Numbered from the stretch's first letter, positions 1 to 6,800 are shown. The stretch is DNA of 8,477 bases from OMOG01 sp041485845 (GCA_041485845.1 JBGPKH010000381.1:1-8477); one strand, 5' to 3'. Numbers and translations are program-made. Notes: generated by a model from the sequence alone, not told the origin.

Positions 1-1559
1 ACGATATCGGCAAGCTGGCGGTCCCGGAGCATATCCTCTCCAAGCCCGGCAAGATGACCGCCGAAGAATTCGAGAAGATGAAAATCCATCCCATTGTGGG
101 CGCCGAGATCCTGGAGTGCGTGGGCTTCCCCTGCCCCGTGGCGCCCATCGTCGAGGCGCACCACGAAAAATGGGACGGCAGCGGTTATCCGTTCGGGCTC
201 AGGGGAGAAGCCATTCCGATCGGCGCCCGCATCCTGACGGTCGTCGACTCGCTCGACGCGCTGGCATCCGATCGCCAGTACCGCCGCGCTCTCCCGCTCG
301 ATAAGGCCATGGCGCATATCGAATCCCTGTCCGGGAAGAGTTTCGACCCGCGCGTCGTGGAGGTGCTCAAGCGGCGCTATCGCGAGCTCGAACAAATGGC
401 GCAGGCGCAGCCGCTCGGAAAACCCAAGCTTTCCAAAGATCTCAAAATCGGGCGCGGCCTCGCTCCCGCGGCCGGGCTGGAGGTCTCGCATGCGGACCAG
501 CCCCGCTACTTCCTCGATTCCATCGCCGCGGCCCGGCAGGAGGTTCGCCTGCTGTTTGAGCTGACACGCGAGTTGGGAAGTTCGCTCAGCTTGAAAGAAA
601 CTCTCTCGGTGGCGGGAATCCGGCTCAAGCGCCTGATTCCGTACGATGCCATCGCGGTTTACATTTTGAGAGACGATTTCCTGGCGCCGGAATTCGTGAA
701 TGGCGAGGATTTTCGCCTGTTTTCCTCGCTGCAGATTCCCCTCGGGCAGGGCCTCTCGGGATGGGTGGCGGAAAAGGAGAAGCCCGTTCTCAATGGCAAC
801 CCGTCGGTGGAGTGCGGCTACCTCAAAGATCCGCAGAAGTTCAGCGTAATGCGCTCCGCCCTGGCTGTGCCTCTTCAGGGACTCAACGGGACGGTTGGCG
901 TTCTGACGCTCTACCGGTCGGACAAGGACGCATTCTCTCGTGACAACCTGCGCATCCTCCTGGCGATCAGCTCGAAGGTGTCGCTGTCCATTGAAAATGC
1001 GCTCAAGTTCCGCCAGGCGGAAGATTCGGCCACCACCGATTACCTCACCAATCTGCCCAACTCGCGATCCCTGTTCCCGCGCCTGGAAAACGAGCTGGCG
1101 CGTTGCCGGCGCGAAAACAGCATGCTCACGGTGGTGGTCTGCGACCTCAACGGATTCAAGCAGACCAACGACCGCTACGGGCACCTCGAGGGCAATCGCC
1201 TCCTTCGCCACATCGGCGAGACCCTGCGCGGCAACTGCCGCGAATACGACTACGTGGCGCGCATGGGCGGGGACGAGTTTGTCCTGCTGCTGCTCGGAAA
1301 CGACCAGAGCGCCATCGCCGAGCGCATCGATCAACTCCGGCGGATCGTATGGCACGCCGGCGCCAGCGATGAGATCCATGACCAGGTTTCCATGAGCGTG
1401 GGCGCGGCCGTCTTCCCGCAGGACGGCTCGGATGCCGACCAGCTCCTCGCCGAGGCCGACCGGCGCATGTACAAAGCCAAACACGCGCACAAGCAGAAGC
1501 GGACGCTCATCGCTCCCGCTGTATCGCAACCCGTTTTGGAGATGGCCACCATCCAATGA
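1..1559 (+). CDS. HD-GYP / GAF / GGDEF c-di-GMP enzyme (5' partial)
   Basis: The gene is truncated by the left edge; the first whole codon is at 3 and reads DIGKLAVPEHIL, the end of the HD-GYP 'HDIGK' motif, so the ATG at 54 is internal. Domains in order are the C-terminal part of an HD-GYP phosphodiesterase (3 to about 380, with HHEKWDGSGYP at 159-191 and a conserved VVDSLDAL), a GAF sensor domain (about 560-1010) and a complete GGDEF diguanylate cyclase domain (about 1025-1520). The cyclase keeps DYLTNLPNSR, CDLNGFKQTND and a canonical GGDEF at 1266-1280. RxxD (REYD, 1239-1250) lies five residues before GGDEF, matching the product-inhibition I-site. By family knowledge HD-GYP hydrolyses c-di-GMP and GGDEF makes it from two GTP. 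Both look intact in what is visible, so it may be bifunctional, with GAF as ligand switch. Its stop overlaps the next start (ATGA). The N-terminus is unseen. Confidence 0.95.
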   Translation, partial: DIGKLAVPEHILSKPGKMTAEEFEKMKIHPIVGAEILECVGFPCPVAPIVEAHHEKWDGSGYPFGLRGEAIPIGARILTVVDSLDALASDRQYRRALPLDKAMAHIESLSGKSFDPRVVEVLKRRYRELEQMAQAQPLGKPKLSKDLKIGRGLAPAAGLEVSHADQPRYFLDSIAAARQEVRLLFELTRELGSSLSLKETLSVAGIRLKRLIPYDAIAVYILRDDFLAPEFVNGEDFRLFSSLQIPLGQGLSGWVAEKEKPVLNGNPSVECGYLKDPQKFSVMRSALAVPLQGLNGTVGVLTLYRSDKDAFSRDNLRILLAISSKVSLSIENALKFRQAEDSATTDYLTNLPNSRSLFPRLENELARCRRENSMLTVVVCDLNGFKQTNDRYGHLEGNRLLRHIGETLRGNCREYDYVARMGGDEFVLLLLGNDQSAIAERIDQLRRIVWHAGASDEIHDQVSMSVGAAVFPQDGSDADQLLAEADRRMYKAKHAHKQKRTLIAPAVSQPVLEMATIQ

Positions 1560-2527
1560 ACCCGCAGATGCCATCCCATCCGAGCCGCGAGCCTGGCCCA
1601 CTCGCGCTTTGGCGAGCCTGGCCCACTCGCGCTTTGGCGAGCCTGGCCCACTCGCGCTTTGGCGAGCCTGGCCCCCGACTTTCACGGGCCCTGCTGCGCA
1701 TCGCGGCGACAGCCCTTGCCGGCGGTCTCTTGAGCGCCGCCATGGTGCGGTTCAGCCCCGGTTTCGGCCTCGATGAGAAGCAGCTCGATGCGCGTTTGAG
1801 CCGCCAGAGCCAGGAGGCGGTCCTCCGGTCGCACGACCAGGAGCGGAACCCTTTGCGATTTTACGCCGCCTGGTGGAAACGCGTTCTCGCGGGAGACCTG
1901 GGCTTTTCGCAATCGCTGAATCGCCCCATCCGCGAACTGCTGGCGGACCGGGCGCCGGCCACCATCGATCTGATGCTGGGGGGCATCGCCGGCGCGTGGG
2001 TGCTGGCCATCGTGTTTTCCGTTCCGGCCGTGGTGCGGCGGCTGCGCCGGCTGGCGGCCCTTTCGAGCGTGTTCAGCGGCATCGCCGCATCCCTGCCCGC
2101 CGCCGGTATTGCGATCCTGCTCTTCCGCCTGGGAAGCTCCGCAAAATGGATGATTGCGCTGGTGCTGTTCCCCAGGCTGTACCAGTATTTGCGCAACGTT
2201 CTCCAGCCGGCCTCCGGCATGCCGCACGTGCTGCTCGCCCGCGCCAAAGGGCTCCGCTGGCAGCCCCTGCTGTGGCGGCATATCCTGTGGCCGGCACGCG
2301 CGCAATTGATCGCGCTGGCGGCGGTTTCGATCAACATGGCATTCGGCGCCGCCGTGGCCATCGAAGCCATCTGCGACATTCCGGGCCTCGGCCAGCTCGC
2401 ATGGAAGGCCGCCGCGGCGCGTGACCTTCCGGTGCTGGTCGTGCTGACCGTCATGATCGCGCTGCTTACCCAGATGTCCAACCTGGTGGCCGATCTCTCG
2501 ACCCCGGCCTTACGGAGTCAGTCATGA
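1556..2527 (+). CDS. ABC transporter permease, DppB/OppB family
   Basis: This 323-residue inner-membrane permease belongs to the di/oligopeptide importer family. Likely membrane segments lie near residues 42-63, 137-158, 167-192, 197-212, 250-272 and 291-312. A large periplasmic loop follows the first segment and contains GDLGFSQSLNRPIRELL and APATIDLMLGG, typical of DppB. The cytoplasmic EAA-like loop that docks the ATPase is ARAKGLRWQPLLWRHILWPA (228-247), followed by the family hallmark EAICDIPGLGQLAW (270-283). The ATG at 1556 overlaps the upstream stop; a GGAG at 1538-1541 is rather far (14 nt), and ATG 1568 is an alternative. Residues about 11-40 are encoded by a 25-bp tandem repeat that passes through all three frames, so this N-terminal extension is probably not functional protein. 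The gene overlaps the second permease by ATGA. Confidence 0.92.
   Translation: MNPQMPSHPSREPGPLALWRAWPTRALASLAHSRFGEPGPRLSRALLRIAATALAGGLLSAAMVRFSPGFGLDEKQLDARLSRQSQEAVLRSHDQERNPLRFYAAWWKRVLAGDLGFSQSLNRPIRELLADRAPATIDLMLGGIAGAWVLAIVFSVPAVVRRLRRLAALSSVFSGIAASLPAAGIAILLFRLGSSAKWMIALVLFPRLYQYLRNVLQPASGMPHVLLARAKGLRWQPLLWRHILWPARAQLIALAAVSINMAFGAAVAIEAICDIPGLGQLAWKAAAARDLPVLVVLTVMIALLTQMSNLVADLSTPALRSQS
1587..1674 (+). repeat. 25-bp tandem repeat, 3.5 copies, inside permease 5' end
   Basis: Three identical 25-bp units start at 1587, 1612 and 1637, and a 13-bp partial fourth starts at 1662. Each begins GCGAGCCTGGCCC and ends CGCGCTTTG. Each unit contains alternating GCGAG/CTCGC inverted repeats, so every copy can fold as a small hairpin. 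Since 25 is not a multiple of three, successive copies are read in different frames (EPGPLALWR, AWPTRALAS, LAHSRFGEPGP), with no stop in any of them. Exactly three full extra copies (75 bp) keep the permease in frame. Confidence 0.95.
2514..2523 (+). promoter_or_regulatory. Ribosome binding site of second permease
   Basis: GGAG at 2514-2517 lies 6 nt before the ATG at 2524. It sits inside the end of the preceding permease gene and supports the ATGA-overlapped start. Confidence 0.6.
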
Positions 2528-3324
2528 AGTTCATCCGTCATCTGGCCGAAACGCTGCTGCTCGCCCTCCTCCTGGCAGCGGTGTGGCCCGGCGCCCTGAC
2601 CCGGACGCCGTACGACCGGCAGTTCCGCGAGCTGCCGAATGCGCCGGTCTCCAGGCAGTTTCCGCTGGGGACCGACGAGTTGGGCCGCGACCGGCTCTCC
2701 CGTCTGCTGTACGGGACGCGCGTATCGCTGCTGGCAGCGCCGGCCGCCGCCCTGCTCTCCACCATTCTGGCCGCCCTGGTGGGAGGGCTGGCCGGTTTTC
2801 TGGGCGGCTGGTTCGATCGCGCCGCTGTGGCCGCCATCGATCTCATGTTGTCTCTGCCGTGGCTCTTCCTCCTGATCATCGTGCGCGCCATGCTGCCGTT
2901 GAACGTGCCGGCGCTGCTTTCGGTGCTGGTGACCTTCGGGCTCATCGGATTGCTCGGCTGGCCATCGGCCGCCCGCATCGTGCGCGCCGGTTGCCGCACG
3001 CTGCGCTGCTCCGGCCTGGTGCTCCAGGCCCGTGCCTGCGGCCTCCCGAAAGGACGCGTACTGCTGAAACACGTCCTGCCCAACGTGCGGCCCATCCTCA
3101 CGGCGCAATTCCGGGCGTCGATTCCCATCTATATCCTCGCGGAGGCCAACCTGGGCTTACTCGGTCTCGGGGTAGCCGATCCCCTACCCTCGTGGGGAAA
3201 CCTGCTGCGCCCGCTCGAGAGCGGCCTGGCGCCGGATTGGGCGGCCTGGGCGCCGCTGATCCTCATGCTGTTGGTGGTGAGTTGTCTCTACCTGACGCAA
3301 TCGTCCGAGGTAGTGGTGCGATGA
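2524..3324 (+). CDS. ABC transporter permease, DppC/OppC family
   Basis: This 266-residue inner-membrane permease is the partner of the preceding DppB-type subunit. The DppC signature FPLGTDELGRDRLSRLLYG is at residues 46-64, directly before the core membrane segments. The EAA-type ATPase-docking loop is QARACGLPKGRVLLKHVLPN (168-187). The C-terminal family block EANLGLLGLGVADPLPSWG (207-225) is well kept. An N-terminal membrane helix covers about residues 7-24. The length is near the short end for the family. The start is set by the ATGA overlap with the upstream stop and by GGAG six bases before it. It overlaps the binding-protein gene by ATGA at 3321-3324. The two permeases should form the heterodimeric channel of a peptide importer; substrate cannot be read from the sequence. 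Confidence 0.93.
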   Translation: MKFIRHLAETLLLALLLAAVWPGALTRTPYDRQFRELPNAPVSRQFPLGTDELGRDRLSRLLYGTRVSLLAAPAAALLSTILAALVGGLAGFLGGWFDRAAVAAIDLMLSLPWLFLLIIVRAMLPLNVPALLSVLVTFGLIGLLGWPSAARIVRAGCRTLRCSGLVLQARACGLPKGRVLLKHVLPNVRPILTAQFRASIPIYILAEANLGLLGLGVADPLPSWGNLLRPLESGLAPDWAAWAPLILMLLVVSCLYLTQSSEVVVR

Positions 3325-5045
3325 AACATTTTCTGGCTCTGTGGGGCAGGTTGTCAACCTGCGCGGCGGTTGGTTACCGCCGCCCTCCCGGCCGATTGAC
3401 AATCGGCCCGCAGCTTACCAAGCTGCCCCACAAAGCAGCGCTACTCCTGACTCTGGCCTGGTCGGCCGCTGCTGCGACCGGTGCGCCGTATGGCGGCGAG
3501 CTCCGCTTCTGCCTGTATTCCGAACCCAAGACCTTCAACCCGTTGCTGGTGGCCGACACTTCTTCGGAAGCCATTCGCTATATGACCGCCGGCGTCCTCA
3601 TCCGCGTGAACCGGCAGACGCAGGAGCTCGAACCCGAGCTGGCGGTCTCCTGGCGCGTGGTGTCGCAAGGCCGCGGAATCGCTTTCAAGCTGCGGCAGCG
3701 CGTGGCATTCTCCGATGGCACACCGTTTTCGGCTGAAGATGTCGCCTACACCATGCGTACCCTGCTCGATTTCAACCTGCATGCCCCTACCGCCGATTCC
3801 TTCGGCGCCGGCGGCACTGCCGTCCACATCGAAACACCCGCGGCGGACGAAGTGAAGCTGATCTTTCCCGCACCGGTCGCCGGGATCGAAAGACTGTTCG
3901 ACCAGGTGGGCATCCTCTCCAGCAAATCGCCGAAAAAAGAGATGGCCAGCCTGGGCCCGTTCTACGTCGCTCAATACAAGCCCGGGAGCGAAGTCGATCT
4001 CTCGCGCAATCCCTATTACTGGAAGCGCGACGCACAAGGCCAACGGCTGCCGCGCATCGATACGGTGCGGCTCTACATCCAGCAGAACCGCGATATGGAG
4101 CTGATCCGCTTCCAGCGCGGCGAGCTCAATATCATGAGCGCGGTCTCGCCGGAGATCTTCGACCAGTTGCAGGCGCGCATGCCCGCGGCCGTGCGCGACC
4201 TGGGACCGTCGCTCGAATCCGAAATGATGTGGTTCAACCAGTCGCCCAAAGCGCCCCTCCCGGCTTACAAGAAGCTGTGGTTTCAATCGCGGGAATTCCG
4301 CCGCGCCATTTCCGCGGCGGTGAATCGCGAGGACCTCTGCAGGCTGGTCTATCGCGGCCACGCCCGCCCGGCCGAGGGGCCCATTTCGCCGGCCAATCGC
4401 TTCTGGTTCAATGCCGGTCTCAAGCCCCACCGCTACGATCCGAAAGAAGCTCTCGACCGCCTGGGCAAAGCGGGCTTCCACCTGCAGGATGGGCAGTTGT
4501 ACGATGCCCAGTCGCATGCGGTGGAGTTTTCCATCGTCACCAACGCCGGCAATCAGGCCCGCGAGAAGCTCGCCCAGATGATCCAGCAGGACCTCAAGCG
4601 AATCGGCATCCGCCTGAACGTGGTGAAGCTCGATTACTCGGCCATCATCGACCGCATCAGCCAGAGCTTCGATTACGAATCGTGCCTTCTGGGCCTGACC
4701 AATGTCGATCTCGATCCCGATGCGCAGATGAACGTCTGGCTGAGCTCGGCCAGCAACCATCAGTGGAATCCCAACCAGGCCTCGCCGGCCACGCCCTGGG
4801 AAGCGGAAATCGATCGCCTGATGCAGGCGCAAGGCTCGGAGCTCAATCCGGCCAGGCGCAAGGCCTGGTTCGACAAGGTGCAGGAAATCGTGTCGCAGGA
4901 GGTTCCCTTCCTCTACCTGGTGACCAGGAACGCCCTGGTTGCCGTATCGCCGTCGTTGCAGAACGCCAATCCCAGCGTGCTTCGGCCGCAGGCGGTGTGG
5001 AATATCGAGATGCTCGCGCTGGCGCCAGAGGTGTCCAAAAAATGA
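3321..5045 (+). CDS. Periplasmic peptide-binding protein (SBP family 5)
   Basis: This 574-residue solute-binding protein belongs to the DppA/OppA family. After the signal region it shows family landmarks: PKTFNPLLVADTSSEAI (69-85), VAFSDGTPFSAEDVAYTM (128-145), GPFYVAQYKPGSEVDLSRNPYYW (near 212-234), FREFRRAISAAVNRE-like text at 322-337, and the late segment NPARRKAWFDKVQEIV (509-524). The start is the ATG at 3321, overlapping the permease stop, with GAGG at 3307-3310. The frame is open further upstream, but that extension would lie over the permease gene. The signal peptide is unusual: MKHFLAL is separated from the hydrophobic run AALLLTLAWSAAAA by 31 residues encoded by a cloverleaf repeat (3340-3432). 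No lipobox cysteine is seen; cleavage near residues 52-56 (ATGA then PYGG) by signal peptidase I is likely. Ligand unknown. Confidence 0.93.
   Translation: MKHFLALWGRLSTCAAVGYRRPPGRLTIGPQLTKLPHKAALLLTLAWSAAAATGAPYGGELRFCLYSEPKTFNPLLVADTSSEAIRYMTAGVLIRVNRQTQELEPELAVSWRVVSQGRGIAFKLRQRVAFSDGTPFSAEDVAYTMRTLLDFNLHAPTADSFGAGGTAVHIETPAADEVKLIFPAPVAGIERLFDQVGILSSKSPKKEMASLGPFYVAQYKPGSEVDLSRNPYYWKRDAQGQRLPRIDTVRLYIQQNRDMELIRFQRGELNIMSAVSPEIFDQLQARMPAAVRDLGPSLESEMMWFNQSPKAPLPAYKKLWFQSREFRRAISAAVNREDLCRLVYRGHARPAEGPISPANRFWFNAGLKPHRYDPKEALDRLGKAGFHLQDGQLYDAQSHAVEFSIVTNAGNQAREKLAQMIQQDLKRIGIRLNVVKLDYSAIIDRISQSFDYESCLLGLTNVDLDPDAQMNVWLSSASNHQWNPNQASPATPWEAEIDRLMQAQGSELNPARRKAWFDKVQEIVSQEVPFLYLVTRNALVAVSPSLQNANPSVLRPQAVWNIEMLALAPEVSKK
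3340..3432 (+). repeat. Four-armed cloverleaf palindromic element in SBP signal-peptide region
   Basis: The outer stem TGTGGG (3340-3345) pairs with CCCACA (3427-3432). Inside are four hairpins: 3346-3362 (GCAGGTT, loop GTC, AACCTGC); 3363-3383 (GCGGCGGT, loop TGGTT, ACCGCCGC); 3390-3408 (GGCCGATT, loop GAC, AATCGGCC); and 3410-3426 (GCAGCTT, loop ACC, AAGCTGC). The stems listed are perfect. Arms 1 and 2 abut; six bases separate arms 2 and 3 and one base separates arms 3 and 4. The element is 93 bp, exactly 31 codons, with no stop in the SBP frame. The layout resembles REP-like compound palindromes; assignment to a genome-wide repeat family is inferred. Confidence 0.93.
5028..5041 (+). promoter_or_regulatory. 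Ribosome binding site of ABC ATPase
   Basis: GAGGTG at 5028-5033 stands 8 nt before the ATG at 5042. It decides the start of the ATPase, whose frame is open far upstream across the binding-protein gene. Confidence 0.65.
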
Positions 5046-5857
5046 ACGGCTGTCCGCTGCTCCACATCCGGCTTTCCATCGGCTACCCGGGCAGGCCGCG
5101 GGTGCTCGAGGATGCCATGCTCGACGTGCGTCCCGGCGAGATTGTCGGGCTGGTCGGCGAGAGCGGATCGGGCAAGAGCAGTCTCGCGCTGGCGCTCCTC
5201 CGGCTGCTCGATCTGAAGGGCGGCTGCGCCTCGGGAAGCATCTGGTTCAACGGTCGGGATCTCATGCAATCGGGCGAGCGTGAAATGCGCGGCATCCGGG
5301 GAAAAGAAATCGCCTTCGTGCCGCAAAGCCCTTCTTCCTACTTGAACCCGGCGCTTCGACTGGGCGATCAGATGGCCGAAGCGTGGAGAGCGCACCGCAG
5401 CGGATTCCGCGCGGACGTGGAGCGCGAGGTGCGCAGGGCGATCGGTCAGGTCGGGCTTCCCGCGGATCGCGCCTTTCTGCGAAGGTACCCGGGCGAGGTG
5501 AGCGTGGGCCAGGCGCAGCGGGTGCTGATCGCCATGGCGGTGCTGCACTACCCCGGCCTGTTGATTGCGGATGAGCCCACCAGCTCGCTGGACCTCATCT
5601 CCCAGGCGGACGTGCTGCGACTGCTTTCGCGGCTGAACCGGGAGCTCGGCATGGGCATTCTGTATATCTCGCACGACCTCCTGTCGATCGCCGGCTTCTG
5701 CCACCGGGTGGCCATCCTGCACGAGGGACGAATTGTGGAATTTGCGGAGACGGATGCGGTGTTCGAAGCGCCGGAGCATCCCTATACACAGGCGCTAATA
5801 GGCGCGCTTCCCGGCCGCGTGATGACGCAACGCGGCAACCTGGTGATATCTCGATGA
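5042..5857 (+). CDS. Peptide ABC transporter ATP-binding protein (DppD/OppD type)
   Basis: This 271-residue cytoplasmic ATPase energises the importer. Visible motifs are Walker A GESGSGKS (39-46), Q-loop FVPQSP with Q95, the family-typical SYLNPALRLGDQ (99-110), signature VSVGQ (153-157), Walker B LLIADEP (173-179), D-loop SSLD, H-loop SHD (H211), and the oligopeptide-ATPase tail HPYTQALIGALP (246-257). The signature differs from the usual LSGGQ at the first and third positions. The protein ends soon after the HPYTQAL motif and lacks the longer cysteine-containing C-terminus often seen in DppD/OppF. Most Dpp systems encode two ATPases; only one is here, so it may homodimerise or use a partner encoded elsewhere. 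The start at 5042 overlaps the SBP stop (ATGA) and has GAGGTG upstream. It overlaps the regulator gene by ATGA at 5854-5857. Confidence 0.93.
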   Translation: MNGCPLLHIRLSIGYPGRPRVLEDAMLDVRPGEIVGLVGESGSGKSSLALALLRLLDLKGGCASGSIWFNGRDLMQSGEREMRGIRGKEIAFVPQSPSSYLNPALRLGDQMAEAWRAHRSGFRADVEREVRRAIGQVGLPADRAFLRRYPGEVSVGQAQRVLIAMAVLHYPGLLIADEPTSSLDLISQADVLRLLSRLNRELGMGILYISHDLLSIAGFCHRVAILHEGRIVEFAETDAVFEAPEHPYTQALIGALPGRVMTQRGNLVISR

Positions 5858-6408
5858 CACGTGTTCTGATTGCAACCAACAAACCCATTCTGGCGAAAGG
5901 CCTGGAGACCGTCCTGATGGCGGGCGGCCTCGAGATCGCGGCTGTCTGTCACGTCGTTTTTGAGCTGTTCGAGTGCTTCGAGCACTGCCGCCCCGATATC
6001 GCGGTCCTCGACATGCCGGTATTGCCCGCGCCCGAGGTCGTTCTCGACCTGCGGCGGCTCGCACCCCAATGCCAGTTTGTGCTGTGGCCTCGTCTGACCT
6101 TGTCCGACTCGCCCGGCCGCCTGGTAGATGCCCTCCACCTGATGACGCAGTTCTCCGGACCCGATCCGTCTCCCTCCACGCTGGTGAATCTCACCTGTAG
6201 CGAAAGCGAGCGCGATCTCATCACCCTGGTCGGCTACGGTTTGAACAACCAGGAGATCGCCGCCGCGATGGGTTCCGATCGATCGACCGTACAGAAGCTG
6301 CTCAGAAATCTTGCGGACCGGCTGGGAACTGAGGACCGGTACGAACTTGCCCTATACGGGCTTTCCACTTTAAACGAAACACCCACTTTAAACGAAGGGA
6401 GAATATAA
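5854..6408 (+). CDS. LuxR-type HTH regulator with degenerate receiver-like domain
   Basis: This 184-residue DNA-binding protein has a C-terminal LuxR/NarL-type helix-turn-helix at about residues 113-170 (LTCSESERDLITLVGYGL, NNQEIAAAMGSDRSTVQKLL, then RLGTEDRYELALYGL). The N-terminal ~90 residues have the order of a receiver domain (MTRVLIATNKPILAKGLETVL; RPDIAVLDM), with D53 at the usual phospho-acceptor place. The acidic pair expected after the first strand is replaced by T8-N9, and the conserved lysine is not evident. It may therefore be a pseudo-receiver that does not follow ordinary phosphorylation; this is inferred. The start overlaps the ATPase stop (ATGA), with only a weak GGTGA upstream. 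The tail carries a short duplication (TLNETPTLNEG). It may regulate this operon, but no target site is proven. Confidence 0.82.
   Translation: MTRVLIATNKPILAKGLETVLMAGGLEIAAVCHVVFELFECFEHCRPDIAVLDMPVLPAPEVVLDLRRLAPQCQFVLWPRLTLSDSPGRLVDALHLMTQFSGPDPSPSTLVNLTCSESERDLITLVGYGLNNQEIAAAMGSDRSTVQKLLRNLADRLGTEDRYELALYGLSTLNETPTLNEGRI
6365..6400 (+). repeat. 18-bp-period duplication at regulator 3' end
   Basis: CCACTTTAAACGAA occurs at 6365-6378 and again at 6383-6396, an 18-bp period, which adds six in-frame codons (TLNETP/TLNEGR). The second copy runs directly into the AAGGGAG ribosome binding site of the next gene. Confidence 0.85.
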
Positions 6409-6410
6409 CC
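6395..6410 (+). promoter_or_regulatory. Ribosome binding site of first PilZ gene
   Basis: AAGGGAG at 6395-6401 lies 9 nt before the ATG at 6411, within the last codons of the LuxR-type gene. It supports a start independent of strict stop/start overlap. Confidence 0.7.
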
Positions 6411-6779
6411 ATGGACAGGCGCAATCGAGACCGTTTGGCAATGACCGCATACTGCCGGCTTGCACCGTCGGCGAATCATCGGAGGGGCACGTGGAAGCGG
6501 ATTGAGAACATCAGCGGGGCCGGCATGTTGCTGGTATGGAGCGGTGGCGAGTTGGAAATCAAGCCGCCTCATATTGGCGAACGCTACACAGTGGAGCTGC
6601 AGTTGCCGGCTCACCCGGTGTTCGGTCAAAGAGCGTTGCAGTTCCAGACCAAGGTGGTTCGCGTATTCCGGCAGGCCAACGGCCGGATAATGGCCGGCTT
6701 CGAGAGCACTCGCAGCAGGTTCAAGTTCATCCGGCCCGCCGCATGGGCGGAGAGCAGCGAGCCGGCCATGGTCAATTGA
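6411..6779 (+). CDS. PilZ-domain protein 1 (candidate c-di-GMP receptor)
   Basis: This 122-residue soluble protein consists essentially of one PilZ domain. The N-terminal arginine motif is MDRRNRDR (RxxxR with R4 and R8). The second ligand motif NxSxxG is N33-I-S35-G-A-G38 in IENISGAGMLL. Beta-strand-like segments follow (YTVELQLPA, LQFQTKVVRVFRQ, RIMAGFEST), as expected for the PilZ barrel. By family knowledge these two motifs bind c-di-GMP; both are complete, so binding is likely, and the output partner is unknown. It begins two bases after the regulator stop with a good ribosome binding site, so it is probably co-transcribed with the operon that starts with a c-di-GMP enzyme. The C-terminal ~15 residues (AAWAESSEPAMVN) look unstructured. 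Confidence 0.85.
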   Translation: MDRRNRDRLAMTAYCRLAPSANHRRGTWKRIENISGAGMLLVWSGGELEIKPPHIGERYTVELQLPAHPVFGQRALQFQTKVVRVFRQANGRIMAGFESTRSRFKFIRPAAWAESSEPAMVN

Positions 6780-6800
6780 AGCGTCACCTGAAAGAACCGC

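Noticed and set aside
1587..1674. Possible CRISPR array
   Set aside because: The 25-bp units are directly joined with no spacers between them, inside a coding region.
1682..2481. Long minus-strand open frames opposite the first permease
   Set aside because: They are shadow frames with low-complexity, His/Gln/Arg-rich products and no start signals.
2583..3320. In-frame upstream extension of the binding protein (would start at 2583)
   Set aside because: It lies over the DppC-type gene in another frame with arginine/alanine-rich text; the ATGA start at 3321 followed by a signal peptide is far better.
3324..3340. Intrinsic terminator at the permease/SBP junction using the cloverleaf hairpins
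   Set aside because: No T-tract follows any arm and the coding frame continues, so a plain terminator is not supported.
3340..3432. tRNA or structured ncRNA gene because of the cloverleaf fold
   Set aside because: It has four near-perfect arms with 3-5-base loops, and no T-loop, anticodon loop or CCA-side features; the arms are palindromic DNA repeats.
3441..4832. Long open frame (463 codons) on the minus strand opposite the binding-protein gene
   Set aside because: It is a mirror of a GC-rich gene; the plus strand has a full family match, and the minus product shows no recognisable domain.
4229..5041. In-frame upstream extension of the ATPase
   Set aside because: It overlaps the SBP gene with no domain content; GAGGTG and the ATGA overlap set the start at 5042.
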